From Ectothiorhodospira haloalkaliphila ATCC 51935 (lineage in GTDB: Bacteria; Pseudomonadota; Gammaproteobacteria; Ectothiorhodospirales; Ectothiorhodospiraceae), in the NCBI RefSeq assembly GCF_000633935.1, contig NZ_KK214995.1:99408-163407 (forward strand): DNA of 64,000 nucleotides. Reading direction: 5' to 3'. A program made the position numbers and the translations under genes. Positions 29,283-36,842 of the stretch are shown piece after piece; positions within the stretch are counted from its first letter, which is position 1; every line of letters starts with the position of its first letter. A model generated the notes under the pieces. The model was given only the letters and a program-made list of their open reading frames with translations. It was not told the DNA's origin and made no database searches.

Positions 29283-29702
29283 ATGACACTTTACACGCGC
29301 ATCATGATCATTCCATGGGTTGCCCTGGCGTTGAGCTGGCTGGTACTGGCCCCGGTGCAGGCGCAGACCATCATCCTTCAGGAAGGGGAATCCTGGGAGC
29401 GGGGTGGCGTGCAGGTCTGGTGTGGGCCACCCCCTTCCAGCGTGCGCCCCATCGTGATCACGGAGTGCCAGTTCTGGGACGATTTCGACCGCACCTGCCT
29501 GTTCGAGCGCCGAATTCATCGGGTCGGCAGCCAGGCGTGTGTCGAGGAATGCCAGCACTGGGATGATTTTTCGAGCACCTGCAACTTCGAAACCCGCTGC
29601 GATTTCCACCCCGATCAAGGCGTGTTCGTGCACACTCGCTGTGAGCAATTCGACGACTTTTCCAGGACTTGCGAGCGAGAGCAAGCCCGTATTCTGCGCT
29701 GA
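29283..29702 (+). CDS. Secreted cysteine-rich protein with three DDF-cysteine repeats
   Basis: 139 residues: signal peptide with cleavage near VQA-QT (residue 27), then a mature domain with nine cysteines. Three copies of C-x2-[WF]-D-D-F-x2-T-C-x2-E occur at 62-75, 90-103 and 120-133, spaced 28 and 30 residues apart. The even spacing suggests disulfide-linked repeat units in the periplasm or outside the cell. It is divergent from sbtA with about 100 bases between. I recognise no family. The motif resembles small metal- or calcium-binding loops (paired Asp between cysteines), but that is speculation. Confidence 0.75.
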   Translation: MTLYTRIMIIPWVALALSWLVLAPVQAQTIILQEGESWERGGVQVWCGPPPSSVRPIVITECQFWDDFDRTCLFERRIHRVGSQACVEECQHWDDFSSTCNFETRCDFHPDQGVFVHTRCEQFDDFSRTCEREQARILR

Positions 29703-29801
29703 TGAAGGCCGTTTTCCCCGTTTTGTTGTGAAGGCCCCCTAAAGAATCCATCCAGGCCGCCGATACCGTCTCCATACCCCCCAGTGCAGGAGTGTGCCGC
29801 C

Positions 29802-30941
29802 GTGGCCATCGATAATAGTTCCTTCCCGGTCTCACTCAAGACCCCCGATTTCCGTCCCGGCGCCAGGGGCGCGGGACAAGGCCTGGCCGCGGGTGACAAT
29901 GGATCGGCCCGCAGCCTGAATGCATTGCAGAACAAGATCCTGGAGAATCTGGCCAGGCAGATTCCCGGGCAGAGTGCGAGCAGCATGAAACGCCTGGATG
30001 CCAATGACTTCACCCCCGAGAAGGTGGCCGAGCGCATCGCCGGTTTCGTGGAGCTGGGGCTGGCCAATGCCCGTGCCCGGGGGGCATCCGAAGAACAACT
30101 GGAGAATCTCAGGCAACAGGCCACCCGCGGCGTCGAGCAGGGCTTCAAGGAGGCCCGTGAGATCCTGGGTGGTCTCAATCTACTCGATGGAAAGATCAAG
30201 GCGGACGTGGACGAGACCGAACGACTCACCTTCGACGCCCTTGAAAACCTCAAGCTCGCCCCTCAGGATCGGGACCTGGCCGGCGTGACCCGCCTCTCCA
30301 TGATGGAGCGCTATCAACGGGCAGAGAGCCTGGAGTTGAACATCACCACCCAGTCCGGGGCCCAGGTGAGCATCCAGTTCCAGAGCGCCCAGGACACGCG
30401 TGTTCAGGCCGAGGCCCGCATGGAAGGCGGAGAGTCACGGGGGTGGCTGGATGTCAGTCGCTCCGAGCAGAGCGGCTACCGGTTCTCCGTGCAGGGCGAC
30501 CTGAATCCCGACGAGCTCCAGGCCATCGAGAACCTGGTGCGGGATGTGGGCCAGTTGGCGGACGAATTCTTCAACGGAGATGTGCAGCGGGCCTTCGAGA
30601 TGCTTCCCGACCTGCGTTTCGACACCAGCCAGCTGCAGTCCATGGACCTGAACATGACCCGCACCGAGACCTACAAGATGGCTCAAAGCTATGAGCAGAC
30701 CCGACAGATGGAGTCGCCGGAGCAGTCCATGCCGGGACGTCGCATCGGTCAGTTGATGGAAGCCATGCAGGAGCGGTTCAACCAGCCTTCGCTTCAGTTC
30801 CTGGCCAATCCCATGGACGATGGTGGGCTGATCATGAAGACACTGGTGGAACAGGATACCCGCTTCAAGGAAGCCGCCACCGAGCAACAAGAGCGGTTCC
30901 AGGAGAACATGGCGCGGCTGCTGGACGCAGTACGTCAGTAG
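29802..30941 (+). CDS. DUF5610-like protein, unknown function
   Basis: 379 residues, soluble and mostly helical. A block at about 110-150 with LGGLNLLDGKIKADVDET resembles the DUF5610 domain found in many gammaproteobacteria; the assignment is from memory. After it comes a beta-rich middle (ELNITTQSGAQVSIQF to GYRFSVQGDLN) and a helical C-terminus rich in Gln/Glu. No signal peptide. The start is GTG 29802, with AGGAG nine bases upstream. It precedes the MoxR/VWA cluster by 74 bases on the same strand. Confidence 0.7.
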   Translation: MAIDNSSFPVSLKTPDFRPGARGAGQGLAAGDNGSARSLNALQNKILENLARQIPGQSASSMKRLDANDFTPEKVAERIAGFVELGLANARARGASEEQLENLRQQATRGVEQGFKEAREILGGLNLLDGKIKADVDETERLTFDALENLKLAPQDRDLAGVTRLSMMERYQRAESLELNITTQSGAQVSIQFQSAQDTRVQAEARMEGGESRGWLDVSRSEQSGYRFSVQGDLNPDELQAIENLVRDVGQLADEFFNGDVQRAFEMLPDLRFDTSQLQSMDLNMTRTETYKMAQSYEQTRQMESPEQSMPGRRIGQLMEAMQERFNQPSLQFLANPMDDGGLIMKTLVEQDTRFKEAATEQQERFQENMARLLDAVRQ

Positions 30942-31015
30942 CATGAGGGCCCGCAGCGGGGAATATTCCGGTCACTCCACGGTCATAATTCCAGGTAACC
31001 ACCCCTGGAGCTCCG

Positions 31016-32008
31016 GTGACCCCGCTAACCCATCATGAAATCCTCACCCTGGTTGGCCCCTTTGCCCGCGATGAATGGCGGGTGGATCTGGCGGCCACCG
31101 ATCGCCAGAACCGGTGCGTGGTGTTCGAGCCGCGCACCCATGACAACCCCGAAGATCCTTCGAGCCTCTCGCTCACCGAACACCTGCAACTGGAAAACCC
31201 GGCCCGTGGCCGATTCTTTCTGCGGCGCACGCTGACCGAAGCATCGGGCCTGAGCGCCACACTGGAAGTCACCGGTGAAGACCCGGCCTCGGTGTACGCC
31301 CAGTGCGCACATGTGCCGCCACATGACCACTTTCGGCACCAGGCCGGCACGTTGGCGGCCATCAGTTACGCCCTGGAATATCGCCGCCCTGCACCTAATG
31401 CCGAGCCGGGCTGGAGGCGGCGTTTCACCCTGGGCGAGGCCTGCGTGCGCGGGCGACGCCTGCAGTTTGATGCCCGCACCGTCCCGGGTCTGCCGGCCAA
31501 GCTGACCCTGGACTGGCACCCCCGGGGGGATATCCATCTTCCCGGTGACCTGCTGGCAGTGCAGGGCTGGGCGTGGCGCCCGCTGCAACTCATGCCCGGC
31601 GGCTGGAAGGCCACCGTGAAGCTGTCCCGACGGGAGCCGGAGCGTTCACAAGAGGCCGAGGAGCGCTTTCTGGCCACCGTGGCACATCTGGAACAGACCC
31701 TGTCCCAACCCCCCGCGCGCTTTCATGAACGCTTCAAGTGGCAGCGCTGGCGGGTGGTCTTTCAGCGCAGCCTGGCCATACAGGGGATGCTGGCCATCCT
31801 GTCGGCCATCCCCATCCTGTACTGGGGCGATTTCGGGCAGGATGGTCAGGTGCCCCTGTGGACCACCGGTGTGCCACCCGTGATGCTGCTGGCCATCTTC
31901 CTGAGCTGGTCCCGCGAGGTGCCGGTGATGGAGATCCCGCCGCTGCCCAAACCGCTGCTGGCCAACGCCTGGGAGCAGGGTCCAACGACTGAAGGAGTTT
32001 CAGACTGA
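31016..32008 (+). CDS. Hypothetical membrane-anchored protein of MoxR/VWA cluster
   Basis: 330 residues from GTG 31016 with GGAG upstream. The first 240 residues are hydrophilic and mixed alpha/beta with no signal peptide, and I recognise no domain. Two membrane helices follow at about 253-272 and 283-302, with a short cytoplasmic tail. Its stop overlaps the start of the MoxR ATPase gene by one base, so it belongs to that operon. The topology suggests a cytoplasmic domain tethered to the inner membrane, possibly the anchor or client adaptor for the ATPase; that is inferred from position. Confidence 0.7.
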   Translation: MTPLTHHEILTLVGPFARDEWRVDLAATDRQNRCVVFEPRTHDNPEDPSSLSLTEHLQLENPARGRFFLRRTLTEASGLSATLEVTGEDPASVYAQCAHVPPHDHFRHQAGTLAAISYALEYRRPAPNAEPGWRRRFTLGEACVRGRRLQFDARTVPGLPAKLTLDWHPRGDIHLPGDLLAVQGWAWRPLQLMPGGWKATVKLSRREPERSQEAEERFLATVAHLEQTLSQPPARFHERFKWQRWRVVFQRSLAIQGMLAILSAIPILYWGDFGQDGQVPLWTTGVPPVMLLAIFLSWSREVPVMEIPPLPKPLLANAWEQGPTTEGVSD

Positions 32009-33108
32009 TGCAGGGCAATCCCATGAACATCCCGGCGGTGTCCATTGCCGCTGCCAAGCAGGCACTGATCGAGCAATACGCGGATCCGGTGCTGCGGCTT
32101 CGTGCCTCCATGCTCTGGGGCACCCGCGGGGTGGGCAAATCCTCCATCATCGCCCAGGTGGCTGAGCACTACAGGGTGCCCCTGGTGGACCTGCGCTTGA
32201 CCACCATCGAGCCGGTGGACATCCGCGGTGCCATCTATGCCGACGAGGAACAATCCCGTACGGTCTGGTTTCCCCCGGAATTCCTGCCCGGGCCGGATCA
32301 GCCCGAGGGCATCCTGTTCCTGGATGAACTCACCGCCGCCGATCAGCGCCTGCAGATCTCCGCCTATTCCCTCATCCTGGATCGTCGCGTGGGGCACTAC
32401 CGTTTGCCTGATGGCTGGCAGGTGGTGGCAGCAGGAAATGCCCGCTTTCACGGGGCAGTGAGTCACGACATGGGCACCGCCCTGGCCGATCGCATGTTCC
32501 ACTTCAACGTGCAGACAGCCATCGACGCCTTCCTGGAACACGCCCTGGAGCGTGGCTTTGCCCCGGAGGTGATGGCCTACCTGAAGGTGCGGGCCGACAA
32601 GCTGGATGACACCCAGACCCAGCTCGCCAATGATTATCTGATCGGCGCAAGCCCGCGGGGCTGGGAGGATATCTCCAACGTGCTGCACTCGGATATCTCC
32701 GACACGGCCAAGCGTCTGTTCGTCCAGGGTCGCATCGGGTCCGCCAATGCCGCAGAGTTCTTCGGGGTGTTGCGGGAGATCCAGTCGGGCGTGGATGTGA
32801 CCCGGCTACTGGCAGCAGATGCGGGGCCGGAAACCGCGGACCTGCTGCCGCGCTCCCTGGATGGCCTGTACGGCATGATCTATGGCCTGCTGGCCGCCGT
32901 GGAGGATGCCACAGCCATGAACCGCGCCCTGGAGATCATCGAGCAGTATCCGGATATCCGCGCCGATGTGGCCTTGCCCATTCGTGAAGCCCAGACCCTC
33001 ACCATGGAACTGCTGCTGCAAAAGGGCCTGGCCCGGGGGCTGGAGAACACCATCCTGGCCAGCCCGGCCTATGAGCGCTACATGGCCCAGCGGGAACAAG
33101 GGGCATGA
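32008..33108 (+). CDS. MoxR-family AAA+ ATPase
   Basis: 366 residues. Walker A GTRGVGKSS at about 38-46, Walker B ILFLDEL near 105, sensor-1 in VVAAGNAR, and an arginine-finger region around TALADRMFHF. This set is typical of MoxR ATPases, which remodel or activate protein complexes together with VWA partners (as CbbQ/CbbO, NorQ/NorD and RavA/ViaA do). It overlaps the upstream gene by one base and the downstream VWA gene by four, so all three are probably made in fixed ratio. Target unknown. Confidence 0.88.
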   Translation: MQGNPMNIPAVSIAAAKQALIEQYADPVLRLRASMLWGTRGVGKSSIIAQVAEHYRVPLVDLRLTTIEPVDIRGAIYADEEQSRTVWFPPEFLPGPDQPEGILFLDELTAADQRLQISAYSLILDRRVGHYRLPDGWQVVAAGNARFHGAVSHDMGTALADRMFHFNVQTAIDAFLEHALERGFAPEVMAYLKVRADKLDDTQTQLANDYLIGASPRGWEDISNVLHSDISDTAKRLFVQGRIGSANAAEFFGVLREIQSGVDVTRLLAADAGPETADLLPRSLDGLYGMIYGLLAAVEDATAMNRALEIIEQYPDIRADVALPIREAQTLTMELLLQKGLARGLENTILASPAYERYMAQREQGA

Positions 33109-34457
33109 AGGGCTACGACGACCCGGTTCATGCTGGCCACCGGGGGACCCGAGCGGTGCAGACCATGGTGGAGTACGCCCCGTCCACGGGGGGGCTGGCC
33201 CTGTGGATGCAACACCAGGACGTGGACGAACTCCCGGAGTCGGTCAGGGCGGCCAATGATGGTCAGACCATCTATTACGGACCCGGCTTCGGGGATCTGC
33301 CCTTGCCGCGCCAGGTGGGCCTGGTGGCACACCAGGTGCTGCACGTGGCCCTGCGCCATGCCCAACGCCGGGAGGAACTCAGACGCCTGGTGGGGGATGT
33401 GGATGCCCAGCTCTACAATATTTGCGCCGATGCCATCGTCAATACCAGCCTGAGTCATCTGGACTGGCTGGAGCTGCCCCGGGATGCGGTGACCCTGGAG
33501 CGCCTGCTGCGGGAGACCCTCGACACGCGCTACGGGCCCGAACAGGCCCTGCTGGAATGGGATGTGGAGCGGCTCTATCGTCAGGTGGACGATCGCCGCA
33601 AGGGGCGGGAATCCGGGCGCGGCGAGGGCGGCGATCAGGGGGGATCGGTAGGGGAGGGCAGCGAGGATGCCCGCGACGGCGCGCAGGACAAGCCCGGGCC
33701 GAGGCAGGATGGCCCCCGGGCCGAACGGGCGCGACGTCTGGATGGGGCAGAGTCCCGGGATCTGCTTCCCAGTGATGAGGATGTGAGCCGACCCGAGGCC
33801 GCAGCGGAGCAGAGTCGGGAGTGGGCCGAGCGCATCAGCCGTGCCCATGCCGGGGACGGTGCCTTCTCCATGATTCGCTCCCTGCTCGCGGATCTGCCCC
33901 GAGTGCGGGTGCCCTGGGAGCAGGTGCTGCGCACCCAGTTGACCCGTGGTCTGACCCGGAATCCCGAGTTGTCCTGGTCCCGCCCATCGCGCTCTTACCT
34001 GGCCAATCGGGGGCGTACGGCGGGTGGGCGTCGCATGCCTTGGGAACCCGGTATGGTGGGTTCCCGTGCCGTCCCCCGGCTGGTCCTGGTGGTGGATGTC
34101 TCGGGTTCCATTGATGAGGGTCTGCTGGGGCGCTTTGCCACCGAGATCGAGGCCATCACGCGTCGCACCGAGGCCAATCTGATCCTGGTGATCGGGGACC
34201 TGGTCGTACGCTCGGTGCAGCGCTTCGAGCCTGGGGTGTCCTCATTGCGGGATCTGGTCTTCGAGGGAGGCGCAGGCACTGACTTCACGCCCCTGCTCAA
34301 GGAGGCGGATCGGCAACAACCGGACATGGGGGTGGTGCTTACCGACCTTCAGGGACCGGCCCATTACCGCCCGGACTGGCCGGTGCTCTGGGCCGTGCCT
34401 CCCGAGCATGAATCCACCCCGGCGCCGTTTGGTCGCAAGCTGGTGCTGGTGGACTGA
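33105..34457 (+). CDS. VWA-like protein with degenerate metallopeptidase N-domain (DUF2201 type)
   Basis: 450 residues. The N-terminal domain (about 1-150) resembles the zincin-like part of DUF2201 proteins, but the expected HExxH reads HQVLH at 76-80, so the catalytic Glu is a Gln. A charged, Gly/Asp/Arg-rich linker covers about 165-245. The C-terminal VWA-like domain has the MIDAS residues DVSGSID (331-337), Thr in GAGTDFTP and Asp in VLTDLQG. It is the usual partner of a MoxR ATPase. The ATG overlaps the previous stop (ATGA). Confidence 0.85.
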   Translation: MKGYDDPVHAGHRGTRAVQTMVEYAPSTGGLALWMQHQDVDELPESVRAANDGQTIYYGPGFGDLPLPRQVGLVAHQVLHVALRHAQRREELRRLVGDVDAQLYNICADAIVNTSLSHLDWLELPRDAVTLERLLRETLDTRYGPEQALLEWDVERLYRQVDDRRKGRESGRGEGGDQGGSVGEGSEDARDGAQDKPGPRQDGPRAERARRLDGAESRDLLPSDEDVSRPEAAAEQSREWAERISRAHAGDGAFSMIRSLLADLPRVRVPWEQVLRTQLTRGLTRNPELSWSRPSRSYLANRGRTAGGRRMPWEPGMVGSRAVPRLVLVVDVSGSIDEGLLGRFATEIEAITRRTEANLILVIGDLVVRSVQRFEPGVSSLRDLVFEGGAGTDFTPLLKEADRQQPDMGVVLTDLQGPAHYRPDWPVLWAVPPEHESTPAPFGRKLVLVD

Positions 34458-34485
34458 GGCGGTCCTTCCCTTCCCCTCACCCCAA

Positions 34486-34510
34486 CCCCTCTCCCCCAAG
34501 GGGAGAGGGG
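34486..34510. repeat. Perfect 11-bp-stem intergenic hairpin (CCCCTCTCCCC-caa-GGGGAGAGGGG)
   Basis: Between the VWA gene and pdxH (convergent). Both arms match perfectly around a three-base loop. There is no T-run on either side. The same motif, imperfect, occurs at 27693-27715, so this looks like a short dispersed palindromic repeat used at transcript ends. Confidence 0.55.
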
Positions 34511-34559
34511 CTTGTCACTTTCATCATCGGGGGTGCGTCACCACCGTGATGGATGAGCG

Positions 34560-35198
34560 TCAGGGCATCAGCCGCTGGATCTCCCAGGTCTCGTATTGCA
34601 GCCGGTACTGAAACCGGTCGTGCAGTCGGTTGTCCCTTCCCTGCCAGAATTCGAAGGTGTCCGGTACCAGTCGGTACCCGCCCCAGGTCTCGGGGCGGCG
34701 CACATCCCCATGGGGGTGGCGTAGCTGCACCCGTTCCAGACGTTGCTCCAGGGCCTCCCGGTTTTTCACTGGGCTGCTTTGCTCCGAGGCGGCCGCGGCC
34801 AGCTGGCTGCCCCGTGGGCGGGACCGGAAATAATCATCCGCATCCTTTGCGGGCAAGCGTTCCACGTAGCCTTCCACACGGATCTGACGTTCCAGCCCGG
34901 CCCAGTAAAACAGCAGGGCGGCCATCGGGTTCTCCGCCAGTTGCCGACCCTTCAGGCTGCGAGCATCGGAATACCAGCACAGCCCCCGATCATCCACATG
35001 CTTGAGCAGCACCGCCCGGGCCGAGGGGCGGCCCTTGGCATCCGCCGTGGCCAGCACCATGGCAGTGGCGTCGGGTTCGCTTTCGGCGTCCTTGAGCCAG
35101 TCGGCCAGTTGTTCGAAGGGGTCCAGGGCCAGATCGGCACGGCGCAGGCTCGCACGTTGATACGATCGGCGGGTCTGACGATGGTCAATGGGCGACAT
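34560..35198 (-). CDS. pdxH: Pyridoxamine/pyridoxine 5'-phosphate oxidase
   Basis: FMN enzyme making pyridoxal 5'-phosphate. 212 residues. FMN- and substrate-contact segments ARAVLLKHVDDRGLCWYSD, FYWAGLERQIRVEG, RSRPRGSQLAA and the C-terminal FWQGRDNRLHDRF are all present and spaced as in the family. It is seven bases downstream of the crtI-like gene on the same strand, probably cotranscribed but with no obvious functional link. The PLP it makes serves TrpB and GnnB, among others. Confidence 0.95.
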   Translation of the reverse strand: MSPIDHRQTRRSYQRASLRRADLALDPFEQLADWLKDAESEPDATAMVLATADAKGRPSARAVLLKHVDDRGLCWYSDARSLKGRQLAENPMAALLFYWAGLERQIRVEGYVERLPAKDADDYFRSRPRGSQLAAAASEQSSPVKNREALEQRLERVQLRHPHGDVRRPETWGGYRLVPDTFEFWQGRDNRLHDRFQYRLQYETWEIQRLMP

Positions 35199-35204
35199 GG
35201 GCCG

Positions 35205-36683
35205 TCAACTCCTGCACTGTTGGAGGATCTGTTCAGCGGCGATGGTGCCGGACAGGATGGTCGGGGGGACGCCCGGTCCCGGTACCGTGAGCTGGCCAGC
35301 GTAATAGAGATTATCCAGCTTGCGGCTCTTCAGTCTGGGTTTGAGCATGGCCGTTTGCATCAGAGTGTTGGCCAGACCATAGGCATTACCCTTGAAGGCA
35401 TGATAGTCGTGGATGAAATCCTTGTGGGCGTAGGATCGGCAGAACACCACATGATCGCGAATGGACTGGCCGGTGATGGCTTCCAGCCGGTCCAGGATCA
35501 GGTTCTGGTAATGGCGTCGCGTCTCGGGGGTGTCCTCCAGGCCAGCGGCCACCGGGATGAGAACCATGAGATTCTCCTGACCCTCCGGGGCCACCGAGGG
35601 GTCGGTCTGCGAGGTGGCGCTCACGTACAGGGCCGGTTCGGTGGGCCAGGTGGGGTTTTCATAGATTTGCGCCGCATGGGCCTCGAAATCGGCGTCAAAC
35701 AACAGGGTGTGGTGCGGCAGCCCCTCCAGTTTCTTGTCCACACCCATGTAGAAGATGATGGAGGAGGGCGACATGACCCGTTTGTCCCAGTAGCTGGGTG
35801 AATACATACGATCCGCTTCGGGGAGCAGATCCTGTTCCACATGATGATAGTCCCCGGCGCCGATCAGATAGTCGGCCTCGAAGCGCCCCTGGTCCGTGTT
35901 CACGGCCACGACCTTGCCATCCCGGGTTTCAATGCCGCTGGCCTCGGTGCCGAACTGGAATCGGACCCCCATTTCCTCGGCCAGTTGATGCATGCCCTTG
36001 ACCAGTTCATGCATCCCGCCCATGGGATACCAGGTGCCCAGCTTGAGATCGCCATAGTTCATCATGCTGTACAGGGCCGGTGTGGTGCGGCCCGTGCCCC
36101 CCAGGAACAGGATGGGAAACTCCAGCATGCGGTGCAGGCGCGGGCTCTTGAAGTAACGGGTGATATGGCTGCGGTAGGAGCGCAGCAGATGCATGGAGAA
36201 GAGATAGCGCAACAGCCGCAACTGGGCAAATTCCATGAAGGAAAGGCAGGGTTTATTGGCAAACTCGCCGATGCCGACAGTGTATTTCACCTCGGCCTCG
36301 TCCAGGAATCGTTCCAGCTGAAAACCGGCACCCGGCTCGATGCTCTCGAACAACTCAACGGTCTGTTTCACATCCGCCGGGATCTCCACATAGTCATCCT
36401 TGCCGAAGTAGATCCGGTAGGACGGGTCCAGGCGTTTGAGTTCAAAGTAGTCAGAACTCTTGCGCCCGAATTCGGCGAAGAACCCATCGATGACATCGGG
36501 CATCCAGTACCAGCTCGGCCCCATGTCGAAGGTGAACCCCTGGGCGGAGAACTGCCGCCCCCGGCCGCCGGGGATGTCATGGCGCTCGATGACGGTGACA
36601 TCCATGCCCTCGCGGGCCAAGGTGGCAGCGGCGGCGAGCCCGGCAAAGCCGGCACCGATGATGACGATCTTGTTTTTCTTCAT
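35205..36683 (-). CDS. Phytoene desaturase family flavoprotein (CrtI-like)
   Basis: 492 residues. The FAD-binding motif IIGAGFAGLAAA (about 9-20) is followed by IERHDIPGGRGRQF; the C-terminal signature NLYYAGQLTVPGPGVPPTI is typical of CrtI desaturases. The segments FDMGPSWYWMPDVIDGFF and TWYPMGGMHELVKGM resemble CrtI of Bacteroidota and archaea more than the purple-bacterial CrtI, by memory. No crtB, crtE or photosynthesis genes are adjacent. It probably acts in carotenoid desaturation, but the exact substrate cannot be told from sequence. Followed directly by pdxH. Confidence 0.8.
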   Translation of the reverse strand: MKKNKIVIIGAGFAGLAAAATLAREGMDVTVIERHDIPGGRGRQFSAQGFTFDMGPSWYWMPDVIDGFFAEFGRKSSDYFELKRLDPSYRIYFGKDDYVEIPADVKQTVELFESIEPGAGFQLERFLDEAEVKYTVGIGEFANKPCLSFMEFAQLRLLRYLFSMHLLRSYRSHITRYFKSPRLHRMLEFPILFLGGTGRTTPALYSMMNYGDLKLGTWYPMGGMHELVKGMHQLAEEMGVRFQFGTEASGIETRDGKVVAVNTDQGRFEADYLIGAGDYHHVEQDLLPEADRMYSPSYWDKRVMSPSSIIFYMGVDKKLEGLPHHTLLFDADFEAHAAQIYENPTWPTEPALYVSATSQTDPSVAPEGQENLMVLIPVAAGLEDTPETRRHYQNLILDRLEAITGQSIRDHVVFCRSYAHKDFIHDYHAFKGNAYGLANTLMQTAMLKPRLKSRKLDNLYYAGQLTVPGPGVPPTILSGTIAAEQILQQCRS

Positions 36684-36842
36684 GATTTCTTCGGGAAATG
36701 ACGGTGAATGGGTACGCTACTCCGGCGGCCCGTGGCTGGCAAGGTGTACCGCCCCGCGCCCCTCCATGAAAACCCGCCCATGGGACCCGGGCCATGGGTG
36801 GGTTATGATTGCCCCCTCATTTTGTTCAAGTAATGGCTCCCC

